Assembly: GCF_024679095.1 (NCBI RefSeq)
Contig: NC_066531.1
Coordinates: 7,476,041 to 7,540,040, forward strand
Source: Eriocheir sinensis
Lineage: Eukaryota; Arthropoda; Malacostraca; Decapoda; Varunidae
Direction: 5' to 3'
DNA: 64,000 nt
Part shown: positions 46,670 to 58,205 of the stretch, piece by piece
How the letters are laid out: each line of letters opens with the position of its first letter
Numbering within the stretch: the first letter of the stretch is position 1
Translations under genes and position numbers: made by a program
Notes under the pieces: generated by a model
The model's input: the letters and a program-made list of their open reading frames with translations, nothing else
The model's database searches: none
Told to the model about the DNA's origin: nothing

Positions 46670-47455
46670 GTAAAATTTCCATGTCGCTTTCTTCCTTAAA
46701 GGCACATGGTGTTCTCTTCTACCTATTTCCTGCCGGCACGTTGCCGGAGGGAGAGGTGAGTGGGGAGGAGCCTTCAGCTATTATGTCCTGTCCTACCACA
46801 CGTAGACCGCCATAGACCGCCAGGTCTTCTGGTGTCTGTTCTTCCTATGTATTCCTCCCCCTCCTCCTCCTCCTCCTCCTCCCTTGTCGCCGCCCCTTCC
46901 TTTCCTCCTGTAGCGGCTTCCTTTCCGTCTACTGACGCCGTTTCTAAGAGAAAAGTCCTGGTGGTGGGGGACAGTCATGTCAGGCTCATTGACAGGTACT
47001 TTTGTTCAAGGGATAAGGAGAATAGTTTTAGAGTGTGACAGGATGGAGGAAATTTTTGCGGTGGAGGGGACACAGCCTATCGTCTTCTGCATTTTCGGTG
47101 GTAATGACATCGGTAGAGTGGGAAGCGAAGGAATATTTAGGCGCTTTAGGGGAGGAGAGGGGTAGGTGAGGGATGGCTTTCTAGGGCCCTATCAGTGAAC
47201 AGCAGGCTGGCGGCTCACTGTCAGCGTAACGGTTGGCTTTTCATAGATAACTGGAACCTTTTCTACGATAAGGGCACCTTGTATGCTAAGAATGGAGTAC
47301 ACCTGTCACTCAAAGGGGTTGAGGTTCTCGTAGATTCCCTCGAGCGATCACTTAGCACTCTGCTGGATTTTTTTAGGATAGGCGAGGGGGGAAGGCCTAT
47401 CGTCCGTGGATGCGCATCGCAGACGGTAACTAGGAAGCTTAGGATAAATAAATAA
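46670..47455 (+). pseudogene. CR1 ORF1 with esterase-like (SGNH) domain
   Basis: A Ser/Pro-rich N-terminal part leads into KRKVLVVGDSHVRLIDRYF, whose GDSH matches block I of SGNH hydrolases. Frameshifts near 47030-47190 follow, with FGGNDIGRVGSEG (block III-like GxND). The frame resumes at 47195 with RNGWLFIDNWNLFYDKGTL and KNGVHLSLKGVEVL, the D/N-x-x-H end block, and stops at 47453. Esterase-like ORF1 proteins are known from CR1 elements. The frameshifts make this copy inactive. Confidence 0.75.
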
Positions 47456-47465
47456 AAAAAACTGC

Positions 47466-48722
47466 AACAAAGGATGGTCTAACGGCTAATTATACCAACA
47501 GTCGGAGTCTCAGGAACAAGATAGATCTACTGAGGAGGAGGGCATGTGTCGAGAAATTTGACATCATAGCAATCACGGAAACATGGTTGGATATTGCAAA
47601 CATAAACTTCATATCGGAATTGAAAATAGATGGTTATCATATGTTTCACAAGGACGGAAAGGGAAGAAGGGGAGGGGGGGGGGGGGCTCTCTATGTTAAA
47701 GACACACTTAAATGTACTACTAACAATTCTGTTAAAACAACGGCGACTCCCAGTCAGTCTGGGTGGACGTCCACAGAGGGGAATACAAACTAACTCTCGA
47801 GGTTCTATACAGGCCACCCAACCAAGGCAGACAGGACACATACATATTAATACAAGAGGTTGGCAGGGCATGCAGGAACAAAAATATCTGCATCATGGGG
47901 GATTTCAACTATAGGAATATATACTTTTTTTTCTTTTTTTTACGTCGCGGCCTATTGCGCCGGTAGGTTTCTTCCCGGTGGGGCCTGATGGTCGCCCCAG
48001 CCCGTTCTGGCGCAAGCGAGTGTTTATAGTGGCGCCATCTTGTGTAGGCTCATGCTGCCCCCCGGAATTCATCTTTGAGCCTCTGTTTGGAGAGGTTATC
48101 TAGAGTCCGGGTTAATGGGTGGTCTTCAGGCCAGCATGTGGGTAGTCTTAGGCCACTCGGCGGTGACTGAAAAACCTCAGCTGTGCGGCGGCCAGGATTC
48201 GAACCCGCGTCCCTCCTGGAGCTCCTGAACGCGGGGCCGTCACGCTAACCACTCAGCCACCGCCTCCCCACTGGGAAGGCGTGGTGGGAGATCTAGAGTC
48301 TGGATTTTCTGAAAGTAATACAGGATAATTTTCTCAAGCAGGCAGTAACTGACCCTACCAGAGGCAACATTTTGGACTTGGTCTTAACTAACAACGATAA
48401 TATGATCAGTGAGCTAGACGTTGGGGGTGAGCTATGTGGTAGTGATCACAAGGAAATTATATTTTACTTAGACTGGGCGGTGACCCAAGAGCTCAGCACT
48501 GTGTTGGTGCCAGACTTTAGGAGAGCCGATTACGAGGGGCTTAGAAGACACCTTGAAGAGGTTAACTGGGAAACTTTGGGGCTAGACTATAGCCAAATCT
48601 CAAGGCGGGAGCCTGGAGGACAGGGGAGCCATGTAGAGCTGTCCTACAATAATTTAATTAGAGTAATAGCAGAGGGTCAGAGACAGCATATCCCTTACCA
48701 AACACTTGGAAAGGGAAATAAC
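47466..48722 (+). pseudogene. CR1 ORF2 endonuclease, split by a SINE
   Basis: Blocks: NSRSLRNKIDLLRRRAC, FDIIAITETWLDI and GGGALYVK; then, after a frameshift, EVLYRPPNQGRQDTY and MGDFNYRNI up to the SINE. After the SINE: EGVVGDLES, DPTRGNILDLVLTNN, GSDHKEIIFYLDW and the start of the linker (48372-48722), cut by the hAT-like element. The catalytic E (ITETW), D (GDFN) and the D-H pair (SDH) are all present, but not in a single frame. Confidence 0.8.
47925..48271 (-). repeat. tRNA-derived SINE, full length
   Basis: Read on the complement, the head has A-box TGGCTGAGTGGTTAGCG and B-box GGTTCGAATCC separated by a long variable arm (serine/leucine-tRNA-like). The body has GGCGCCACTATAAA and CCGGCGCAATAGGCC, and there is an A-rich tail (T-run at 47925-47939). 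Relatives lie at 15935-16075 and 63823-64000. It interrupts the LINE after the GDFN block. A clean target duplication was not resolved. Confidence 0.85.
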
Positions 48723-49886
48723 CATAGCTGGGCGTTATCGCGATAAGTTATCGCGATACTTTATCGCTGATAACAAAATCGGATTATCGACCATCCGCTA
48801 CTTATTTAAATATATATCGGTATCTTCGTTACTTTTGTAACCAAACTAGCGGTAATCGCTACTTTTTTTCCGCCTCTCAGAAAAAAACGTTGTCTCCCTA
48901 CTGCGCATGCGTGGCCCGGTGTTGTATGAAAAAACTTCGGGGTATGAAATATCTTCGGTGATGAGATTTCATGCTTAGATCATGAAAATTAAAACACTAG
49001 GTTATTTTTTTTATGGTACTCAAAAATCAATATATCATAGAGAAAAATCATTTAACTTTGCCCCCAAGATGATTATTCACTGCCTCAAATTTGATATTCC
49101 ATATTCGTTTGTGACCATGCCATAATACTGAAGGCACCCGGTATTGTGTTATTTGGTGTCCCATCGTCAAAAGCTGGCGCTTTTGTTTACAAACACTGGT
49201 CTCTCGTGAACTGCGCATGCTCAGACCATTAAGTGTAGACCTGTTCAGTCTCACAATTCTTTCTTTAACACATTAAGAGTTGCTGGAAAGCTGAATCAAA
49301 CATACAGTACCACCATCCTCGCTGTTTCTAGAACGACGTACACTCTGTACATATAAATACAACTCGTACAGAGTGTCGTTCTAAAAACAGCGAGGATGGT
49401 GGTAGTGGTACTATATGTCTGATTCAGCCTTCCAGCAACTCTTAATTACGGTTTAAAAGCTTTGTGAGACTGTACAGGTCTACGTTTGCTGGTCTGAGCA
49501 TGCACCGTTCACGAGAGACCAGTGTTTGTAAACAATTTTTGACGGTGGGGACGCCAAATAACACAACACTGATTCAGGCATTTTTAGTATTACCGTCCAT
49601 ATGTACGTGTCAACGTGTGATTTTAAGGTTTTGTAAGTTTCCTAAAATACAGATAATGAAAATTTGAATTCATCAATGTTGTTCTATCTGAAATATCAAT
49701 ATAGTATCGTTTTCGCCTATCGGACTTATCGCTAGCTAGTATCGGAATTGTGGATTTATATCGGTTATCGGTTATCGCCTATATTTGTGTCTCTAGTTAA
49801 CGAATATCGGTTATCGCCGTTAAGGTTTTTCATTATCAGTTATCGGTTATCGGGAATAAGGTTTTCTGTTATCGTGCCCAGCTATG
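48723..49886. mobile_element. Foldback hAT-like element, 1164 bp
   Basis: The termini CATAGCTGGGC and GCCCAGCTATG are perfect inverted repeats. GAAATAAC flanks both sides (48715-48722, 49887-49894). Nearly the whole element folds on itself: 49130-49345 pairs imperfectly with 49365-49570 around a centre near 49355. Both ends carry clusters of TTATCG motifs. No coding capacity is seen. Confidence 0.9.
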
Positions 49887-49894
49887 GAAATAAC

Positions 49895-52235
49895 GACCCT
49901 AAATGGATGACCCGCAGACTCAAGCATGAGATTGGCTTGAAGAAAGGAATTTATAGGAAAATAAAGAACGGGGAAACCCATCTCAAGGGTTGGTGTGTTG
50001 AACTAGCCAGATCGGTGAAGAACACCTGCCTAGCAAAAGGAATTACGAGATTAGGATAGCCAACGAGGCCAAGAGCGATCCCAAGGGCTTCTTTAACCCT
50101 TAAAGCGCGGGTGTCGACAATAATGTCGACAGCTGGTGCCTGGGCTCAAACCGCGGGTGTCGACAATAGTCGACAAGGCATTTTTTGACTGAGCGCGGCG
50201 TCCAATTTATTTTGTTTATGCTGAAGTAGGGTAAGCATGTCGTTTTCTTTCAAACAATACCCAACCATTCTCTCTTGACTAATTATTGGTCAGTGTATGA
50301 CTTGTGTAAGCTTTGAAATGCTGTCCGCTAGACACCCCACCTCTTCTCACCCTCCAGTGAATTTCATCCACAGGATGGGGGCCCTTCGACTTCAACACCC
50401 ATCAAGGGCATCAATAAGGCCGAGAAGTTAAGTTAGTTTGGGGTGTGGTTCACATAAACTGTATAAAAGTTATACTTATTAGTAAATCATAGAAGGGAAG
50501 TCCACTCGGGGTGGAAAACTCTCTATAAAAATGTGTTCTCAGTGATCCTACTTCAATATTCCGTACGCACTCTACCAAAGGTTATAATTATAGTCTTCAA
50601 CTTAATGTCAATAAACAGTTAAGGCCTTTACTTAAAGGTATGTACTTTACAATGGTACTTCATTCAATTACGTGAGTTAGGTAAAGTGAAGGTATGAAAG
50701 GTTGAAGTTAGGTATGTTTTTGCCTGAATATGCCCGCGTGGGAGGACAGGCACGCAAAATAAGCCCGTGCTTTGAGGGTTAAATTACACAGAACGAAAAC
50801 AAGGGGGAGAATTGGACCGTTGAAAACAAACACAGGAGAGCTCGTCGAGAATGGGGAAATATGAGTAAAATGTTGAATGACAATTTCATCTCAGTTTTCA
50901 AACAGGAAAATCAAACAACCATTCCGGAGAGAGTTCAGGTATATGAGGGAGAAGATAACGACAAGTTGAGATATGTGATAACCACCAGGCTGAGATTGGT
51001 AGGTTAAAGAAAAATAACAAATCGCCAGGCCCAGACGAAAGTCTACCGCGTGTCCTGAAAGAACACTTACCGATGTCTTTAGAATGTCGGTAAATTATGG
51101 GTAGGACTACGTGCCCAGCCACTGGAAAGTAGCTAATGTGACGCCAATTTTCAAAAAGGGAAACAAGACAGCCGCCTCAACTTATCGCCCAATTACTTAA
51201 CATCAGTTGTAGGCAAGCCGTTGCAGTCATTTATAGTCAGGAGCATTCGGGACCATCTAGAGAAGCATAGTTTAATTCATGACTCACAGCATGGGTTTAC
51301 AAAAGGTAGGTCTTGCCTTACCAATCTGTTGTCCTTCTACACTAAAGTAATCGAGGCGGTTGACAGATGAAAGCTATGACATATTATATCTAATTTCAGA
51401 AAAGCATTCGACAAAGTCCCTCATCACCGGCTACTACTAAAATTACAGCCTCACAACGTAGATGGGAAAGTCTTGAACTGGATCAGGGCGTGGCTTAGTG
51501 GTAGAAAGCAGAGAGTGCAAATCAAAGGTAAAGAATATGAATGGGGCAGTGTTACGAGTGGGGTCCCACAAGGGTTGGTGCTGGGTCCGCTGCTTTTTAT
51601 TATTTACTTCAATGACTTGGACACAGGAATTAGTAGTGATATCAGTAAGTTCGCAGATGATACCAAGATCGGTAGAGTAATCCAGTCAGACCAGGACGCT
51701 AGCGTTCTCCAGGATGAGCTTGACAGACTTTGTGAGTGGGCGGGGAAGTAGCAGATGGAATTCAATGTCGGGAAGTGTAGTATTCTGAGTGTAGGTAAGA
51801 ATAACCCCTCACACAATTACTCCTTAAATGGCACTCCTCTAAACAGGTCTGGGTGTGAGAGGGACTTAGGAGTCTTAAAAAGCACTGACCTTCGTTCAAG
51901 GGCCCAATCCATTCAGGCTACTTGGTTTCATCCCAAGGAGCGTAATCAATTAGAGCGCTGAGGTCATCCTCATAATTTACTTAGCTCTAGTTAGACCTCA
52001 CCTTGATTACGCGGTCCAGTGCTGGTCACCCTACTATAGAATGGATATCAAGATGTTAGAATCTGTACAGAGAAGAATGACAAATATGATTCAGGTGAGA
52101 TAAACTTGCCCTATGAGGATAAACTTAAACATTTAAATTTACACTCTCTAGAAAGGTGAAGGTTGCGAGGAGACCTTATCGAGGTCTATAAATGGATGAA
52201 GGGCTTTAATAAAGGGGATATCAATATGGTTCTGG
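49895..52235 (+). pseudogene. CR1 ORF2 reverse transcriptase region
   Basis: The linker resumes at 49895 (KWMTRRLKHEIGLKKGIY). After the MITE come degenerate linker blocks (50783-51000), then RT from about 51000: PNYLTSVVGKPLQSFI, QHGFTKGRSCLTNLLSFY, FRKAFDKVPHHRLLLKL, SGVPQGLVLGPLLFIIYFND and KFADDTKIG with FADD intact. The C-terminal region (51755-52235) is frameshifted. It ends abruptly near 52240, so the 3' UTR is lost. Confidence 0.8.
50097..50778. mobile_element. piggyBac-like MITE, 682 bp
   Basis: TTAA lies on both sides (50093-50096, 50779-50782). The ends CCCTTAAAGC and GCTTTGAGGG are inverted repeats with one mismatch. Two TGTCGACA-type palindromes lie near the left end (50107-50180). 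TTAA targets and CCC...GGG ends are the piggyBac signature. Noncoding. Confidence 0.9.
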
Positions 52236-52264
52236 TAGTACAAGAGCCAGGTAGCTCACAAAAG

Positions 52265-54235
52265 ATACCAGAGCCTTCAAACTAATGCTAATTATGAACT
52301 TTACATTTCTGCCCGAAATCGTGCCAAATCTATTCTCCGACTAACCAAAAATTCTTTCATTAATAGAAAATGTCAAAACCTTGCTTTCTCTAACTCTTCC
52401 CGTGACTTCTGGCATCTAGCCAAAAACATCTCCTCAAACTTCACTTCTTCATCTTTCCCTCCACTCCTCAGTCCTGACGGCAACACTGCCGTCTCATCTA
52501 TCTCTAAGGCTGAACTCTTCTCTCAAACTTTTTCTAAAAACTCCACTCTGGACGATTCTGGGCATATTCCTCCTACTCATCCCCCCTCTGACTCCTTTAT
52601 GCCTGTTATAAAGATTCTTCAAAATGATGTTTTCTATGCACTCTCTGGCCTCAATCCTCAGAAGGCTTATGGACCTGATGGAGTGCCTCCTATTGTCCTT
52701 AAAAACTGTGCCTCCGTGCTGTCACCCTGCCTGGTCAAACTCTTTCGCCTCTGCCTGTCAACATCTACCTTTCCTTCTTGCTGGAAGTATGCCTTCATAC
52801 AGCCTGTACCTAAGAAGGGTGACCGCTCCAATCCCTCAAACTACCGTCCTATTGTTTTACTTTCTTGTCTATCTAAAGCTTTTGAATCAATCCTTAACCG
52901 GAAGATTCAAAAGCACCTTTCCACTTCTGACCTTATATATGATCGCCAGTATGGGTTCCGTAAGGGACGTTCTACTGGTGATCTCTTTGCTTAACTGACT
53001 CTTGGTCATCCTCTCTTAGCCGTTTCGGTGAAACTTTTGCTATTGCGCTGGACATATCAAAAGCTTTTGATAGGGTCTGGCACAAATCTTTGCTTTCTAA
53101 ACTACCCTCCTACGGTTTCTATCCTTCTCTCTGTACCTTTATCTCCAGTTTCCTTTCCGACCGTTCTATTTCTGCCGTGGTAGACGGTCACTGTTCTTCC
53201 CCTAAATCTATTAACAGTGGTGTCCCACAGGGTTCTGTCCTATCTCCCACTCTTTTTCTGTTGTTCATTGAAGATCTTCTTTCCAAAACGAACTGTCCTA
53301 TCCATTCCTACGCCGATGATTCCACTCTGCATTATTCAACTTCTTTTAATAGAAGACCCACCCTTCAGGAACTTAACGACTCAAGGCTGGAGGCTGCAGA
53401 ACGCTTAGCCTCAGACCTTACTATTATTTCCGATTGGGGCAAGAAGAACCTGGTGTCCTTCAACGCCTCAAAACACAGTTTCTCCACCTATCCACTCGAC
53501 ACAATCTTCCAAACAACTATCCCCTATTCTTTGACAACACCCAGCTATCACCTTCCTCAACACTAAACATCCTCGGTCTATCCTTAACTCAAAATCTTAA
53601 CTGGAAACTTCATATCTCATCTCTTACTAAATCAGCTTCCTCGAGGCTGGGCGTTCTGTACCGTCTCCGCCAGTTCTTCTCCCTGCACAGTTGCTGTCCA
53701 TATACAGGGCCTTGTCCGCCCTCGTATGGAGTATGCATCTCATGTGTGGGGGCTCCCTCACACAGCTCTTCTGGACAGAGTGGAGGCAAAGGCTCTTCGT
53801 CTCATCAGCTCTCCTCCTCATACTGATAGTCTTCTACCTCTTAAATTCCGCCGCAATGTTGCCTCTCTTTCTATCTTCTATCGATATTTCCACGCTGACT
53901 GCTCTTCTGAACTTGCTAACTGCATGCCTCCCCCCCTCCCGCGGCCCCGCTGCACTCGACTTTCTACTCATGCTCATCCCTATACTGTCCAAACCCCTTA
54001 TGCAAGAGTTAACCAGCATCTTCACTCTTTCATCCCTCACGCTGGTAAACTCTGGAACAATCTTCCTTCATCTGTATTTCCTCCTGCCTACGACTTGAAC
54101 TCTTTCAAGAGGAGGGTATCAGGACACCTCTCCTCCCGAAACTGACCTATCTTTCGGCCACCTCTTTGGATTCTTTTTAGGAGCAGCGAGTAGCGGGCTT
54201 TTTTTTTATTAATGTTTACTTTTTTGTGCCCTTGA
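52265..54235 (+). pseudogene. Jockey-like LINE, 5'-truncated (first part)
   Basis: The linker (52290-52560, with KAELFSQTFSKNS), RT (52599-53560: LNPQKAYGPDGVPPIVLKN, NYRPIVLLSCLSKAFE, QYGFRKGRSTGD, ALDISKAFDRVWHKSLL, SGVPQGSVLSPTLF, SYADDSTLH) and C-terminus (53434-54145) are in the right order but with frameshifts near 52990, 53480 and 53690-53750. The 3' UTR begins at 54146 and is cut at 54235 by the I-group LINE. Its last part lies at 60402-60448. The same family is on the minus strand at 11399-13022. Confidence 0.88.
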
Positions 54236-54437
54236 TTGATTGATTGATTGATTTGGGATTTCCTTCGTGGCGCCGCAACATCTTGGGTCATATGGCGCCG
54301 GAGTGCGTAATAAAATGGAAAGCAAATTAGTAAAATAACCTTAGTTTAGAAAAATCTATCCATGGACCAAAGTATGTTGAGGGGTATTAAAAAGTGTTCT
54401 AAAATGGTCCATTAGAATAACTTCAGCGTTTAAAAGA

Positions 54438-56280
54438 CTACAGGAGATGGAGAACGCCCACCTCCCGCAAATACCCCATGACGTCATATCCCGGGGTGAG
54501 CACCTTTTCCCCCAGCATTAGGGAGAGGGAAAAATTTCCATTTACATGACACCGGGAGAGGTACTGCTCACGCAGGTCCTGCAGACTGGGGCACTCGACC
54601 AGCAAGTGCCGGACAGTCATGGGGACCAAGCAGTCGTCGCAGTAAGGCTGCACACCCCGAGACATGAGGAAGCCTTGTGTGTAGCGTGTGTGACCCGTCC
54701 TCAGGCGGGCCAGAACGGTTTCCGTTTTGCGACACTTTATGTGGGAGTAAGACCACGGACGTCTTGCCCTGGTCGTGACTTCCCCCATCTTGGTGGTGGC
54801 AGTCATATCCTCCCATCTGGCCTGGCACACGCTATCAGCGGTGGCTCGGATGTTAGGGTACAAGTCTTTGCAGGGAAGTGGGCGAAGGTGAGGTGCAGCA
54901 GCAGGGACAGGCCGGGTAGCCGCCGCCTTGGCCAGCCGATCGGTCTGCTCGTTCCCCTGAACCCCTACATGGGCAGGGACCCAGCAAAAGGCCACCCGAC
55001 TACCTCGACGGTTTAATAAGTAAAGCCATTCTAAAATCGATAAAATAAGGGGATGACAGTAATCACGGGCCGCTATAGCAGCCAGTGCGCTACGAGAGTC
55101 GATATAAACAGTAAAGGAGTTCTGGGGGAGACTAAACATAATTTTGAGAGCTAGTAAGATAGCGGAAGTTTCAGCCGTAAAGACTGACGCCACTCTAGGA
55201 AGGCTAACGCCCCGGCAGAAGGTGGGAAAGACGACACTGAAGCCTGCTCCAGTGTCCGACTTAGACCCATCCGTATAGACGGGAACAGAGCCCTCGTGAG
55301 AAGAGAAGTGCTCTAAAAATAAGGACTGTGCTGCGTAACAGGGGAGGGAGCTCTTTTGGTCCGTTATAGGTCTACACACTTCTACGCTGGGAAACTGCCA
55401 ATAGCCCACCCTCGGGATGCGGTGGGGACAAACAGTGAATGGAGGAACTGCCCAGGCTGCCATAAGTGACTGCACCCTATATCCAAAAGGTTTAGGGAAA
55501 CTCGGCCGAGCGTCATACACGCGAGAGCGAGAATCTTGGGAGGCGGTAACACAAGGCACAGAATCTGGAAGGCGGTGAGTCCGATACCAGCATCTCAGCA
55601 TTAAAGACCTCCGGCGCAGGTCCAAGGAATGCATGCCGGCATCCACTAACATACTAGCAATCGGACATGACCTAAAGGCTCCTGTTGCAAGACGGACCCC
55701 AGCATGATGCACAGAGTCCAACATACGGAGACGAGCATCCGACGCAGATGAATATATCTCGCACCCATACTCCAGTTTCGGAAGTATAAGTGATCTGTGC
55801 AACATGAGGAGGGTCTGGCGATCCGCACCCCAAGAGGTATGGGCTAAAACTCTAAGGAGGTTAATTGCCTTCAAACAAGTTGCCTTAATATACCGGAGGT
55901 GAGGGACCCAGGTCAGCCTTGCATCGAATATCAGCCCAAGAAATCGGGTCTCCTCCACACATGAGATTCTGCGACCGTAGAAGTATAGGTCTGGGTCCGG
56001 GTGGACTCCATGAATACGGCAGAAGTGCATGGCCACAGTCTTAGTTTGGGAGAACCGAAAACCTTGAGTTTCAGCCCACGTGGATATCCTGTTAAGTGCC
56101 AGCTGTAATTTTCGTTCTATCAGTGACATCCTGGATCCAGAGACTGAGATGGACAGGTCATCGACATACAAACTCCCTCGGACTCCTTCTGGTAGTACAC
56201 TAATAACGCTGTTGATGGCCACGGCGAAGAGAGTAACACTGAGAATACTCCCTTGCGGCACACCATCTTCTAAAGAAGAG
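54438..56280 (-). pseudogene. I-group ORF2, C-terminal half: RT palm, RNase H
   Basis: It starts after the frame-disturbed GVPQGSILSVTLF block. It carries RGSLYVDDLSISVSG (YVDD catalytic motif), EYGCEIYSSASD in the RT C-terminal domain, then RNase H at about residues 310-440: VPVYTDGSKSDTGAG, FTAETSAILLALK, VYIDSRSALAAI and CWVPAHVGVQGNEQTD, so all four acidic residues are present. A C-terminal finger follows (CDDCLVPMTVRHLLVECP) before the stop at 54438. The long unbroken 607-codon frame indicates a relatively young element. Confidence 0.88.
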
Positions 56281-58205
56281 CATCAGAGTGCTTGTCTCCA
56301 ACCCTCACCCTCAAGAAACGATTCGATAAAACTGTTTGATAAAAATCGGGAGCCGGCCACGAAGACCAAACTCATGGAGGAAAGTAAGATGCCATGACGC
56401 CAGGCAGTGTCATACGCTTTTTCCAAATCAAAGAACACTGTAACTTGGTGTTGGTTGGAGGCGAAGGCCTCACATATAGATGACTCCAAAGATAGAAGGG
56501 CGTCTGAGGTGGATCGCATTTTGCGAAAACCATATTGTACTTGTGATAAAATATTCCCTTTCTCTAAGTACCACATGAGCCGCCCATTCACCATCTTCTC
56601 CATAACCTTGCAAAGGCATGAATTGAGTGATATGGGACGGTAATTTGTTGCCTGCCGGTGGTCCTTTCCAGGCTTAGGGATTGCAATAATAACGGCAACG
56701 CTCCAGGAAGACGGATAATCACCGGTATACCAAATTCTATTAAATAGAGACAATAAAAACATAAGTGATTCGTCAGGAATATGACGTAAAAAGGAGTATG
56801 GGATGTCATCGGGACCTGGTGACGAGTCATGGCACTGGTTTAGAGCTGAACGTAGTTCAAGACTAGAAAAAGGGGCATTATACGACTCGCCGTTATTAGA
56901 AGCAAAACTGAGGCCAGCAGACTCCAAGCGCCGACGATGGCGTCCCGAAGGAGATGTAGTGTCTTTCCTAGATACATTTGTAAAATGTTGGGCAAGGACT
57001 TGAGCAACTGCAATAGGTTCGGCCACGTTCCTGCCTGCTTCTGACAGGACAGGAGGGGAAGGGACGGTATATTTCCCAGAGATTTTCCTCACTCGTTTCC
57101 ATACCTGCGCTAGGGACGTCTCCTTGTTTAGGGTGGATACGTATGCCTTCCACGAAGCACGACGGGCCTCTTTAAGGACCCGTCGGGCATGGGCACGCGC
57201 CCGTTTGAAGGCTTCTAAGTAATGTGGATCTCCACGATGTCGGCAGAGGCGTGAGAAAGCGACTCGTTTTGCCTTCACAGAAGCGGCGCACTCAGGGGTC
57301 CACCAAGGCATGGGACGTCTGGGAAAGTGACCAGACGTCTTTGGAACTGCTAATATGGCTGCCGAGTGTAGTAAGGTAGTAAAATATGCCACCGCTTCGC
57401 CAGTGCTGCTGAAGTCATCTAATGACCGTGCAGTGGAACTTAGCTGTTTGAAGAGTTGCCAGTCTGCTTTATCTATACGCCAGCGTGGGAGGCGAGTGCG
57501 TGCTTCGCCCTTGGCTGACGATAAAACAATAGGGAAGTGGTCACTTCCATGCAAGTTCGGTAAAACCTTCCAGTTGAAATCTAAAATAATATTAAAAGAA
57601 CACAAAGACACATCGATAGCCGTAAAAATACCCGTTTGGCTATGGAAGTGCGTCATATCTCCAGAATTAAGAACTCCCAGTTCCTCATCTTCTACAGATG
57701 CCAGCATCACGCCTCGAGGGTTAGTGGTGCAGTCTCCCCAGTGGATGACGGCCATTCACATCGCCTAGTAAGAGGAAAGGGCAGGAAGATCAGCGATCAA
57801 GTTATCAAGATCCCTCCTCTCTACATGAGCGCTTGGAGGAAGGTATAAGCTGCAAACTGTGTACTGTCGTGGGAGAAAGAGCTGGATGCTGACCGCCTGG
57901 AAGGGAGCTGACAACCTTACGCGTGAGAAAGGGATATCACGGCGGACCAGTATGGCACTGCCGCCACGATTCCCTTGGTCTTGTAGAGGATAAGAATATA
58001 AAATATGGTAACCAGGAGGCCCAAAGGAGTACTTTCTCCTACCATGGTCTCCTGAATGCAAATGCATACTGGGGAATAACGGGCTATAAGACTGAGCAAC
58101 TCTTCCCAATTGGCACGCAGACCACGGCAGTTCCACTGCACGATATTGAAGATGATTACTTAGTGAGGTGCTTTGGGGCTCTTCCGGAGAGGAATCGCCC
58201 TGCAC
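56281..58205 (-). pseudogene. I-group ORF2, N-terminal half: EN and RT fingers
   Basis: EN begins near 58141 with IIQWNCRGLRANWEELLSL-like sequence (frame at 58141-57917), then RRDIPFSRVRLSAPF and QLFLPRQYTVCSLYLPP in a second frame. From 57755 a 490-codon frame has GDCTTNPRG, SDHFPIVL, the linker, SSPGPDDIPYSFLRH, NYRPISLNSCLCKVMEKMV, QYGFRKMRSTSDALLS and FFDLEKAYDTAW. Between 56370 and 56280 frames are disturbed by two or three small indels, with a TGA at 56283. EN also has shifts near 58020 and 57760. Confidence 0.85.

Larger units (their letters stand above)
46640..52240 (+). mobile_element. CR1-type LINE carrying three nested insertions
   Basis: ORF1 (46670-47455), EN (47466-48720), and linker and RT (49895-52235) share one orientation. 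They are separated by a SINE (47925-48271), a foldback hAT-like element (48723-49886) and a piggyBac-like MITE (50097-50778). Removing the two DNA elements with one copy of each target duplication restores adjacency of the LINE blocks. The 3' end abuts a Jockey-like LINE at about 52250. Confidence 0.85.
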
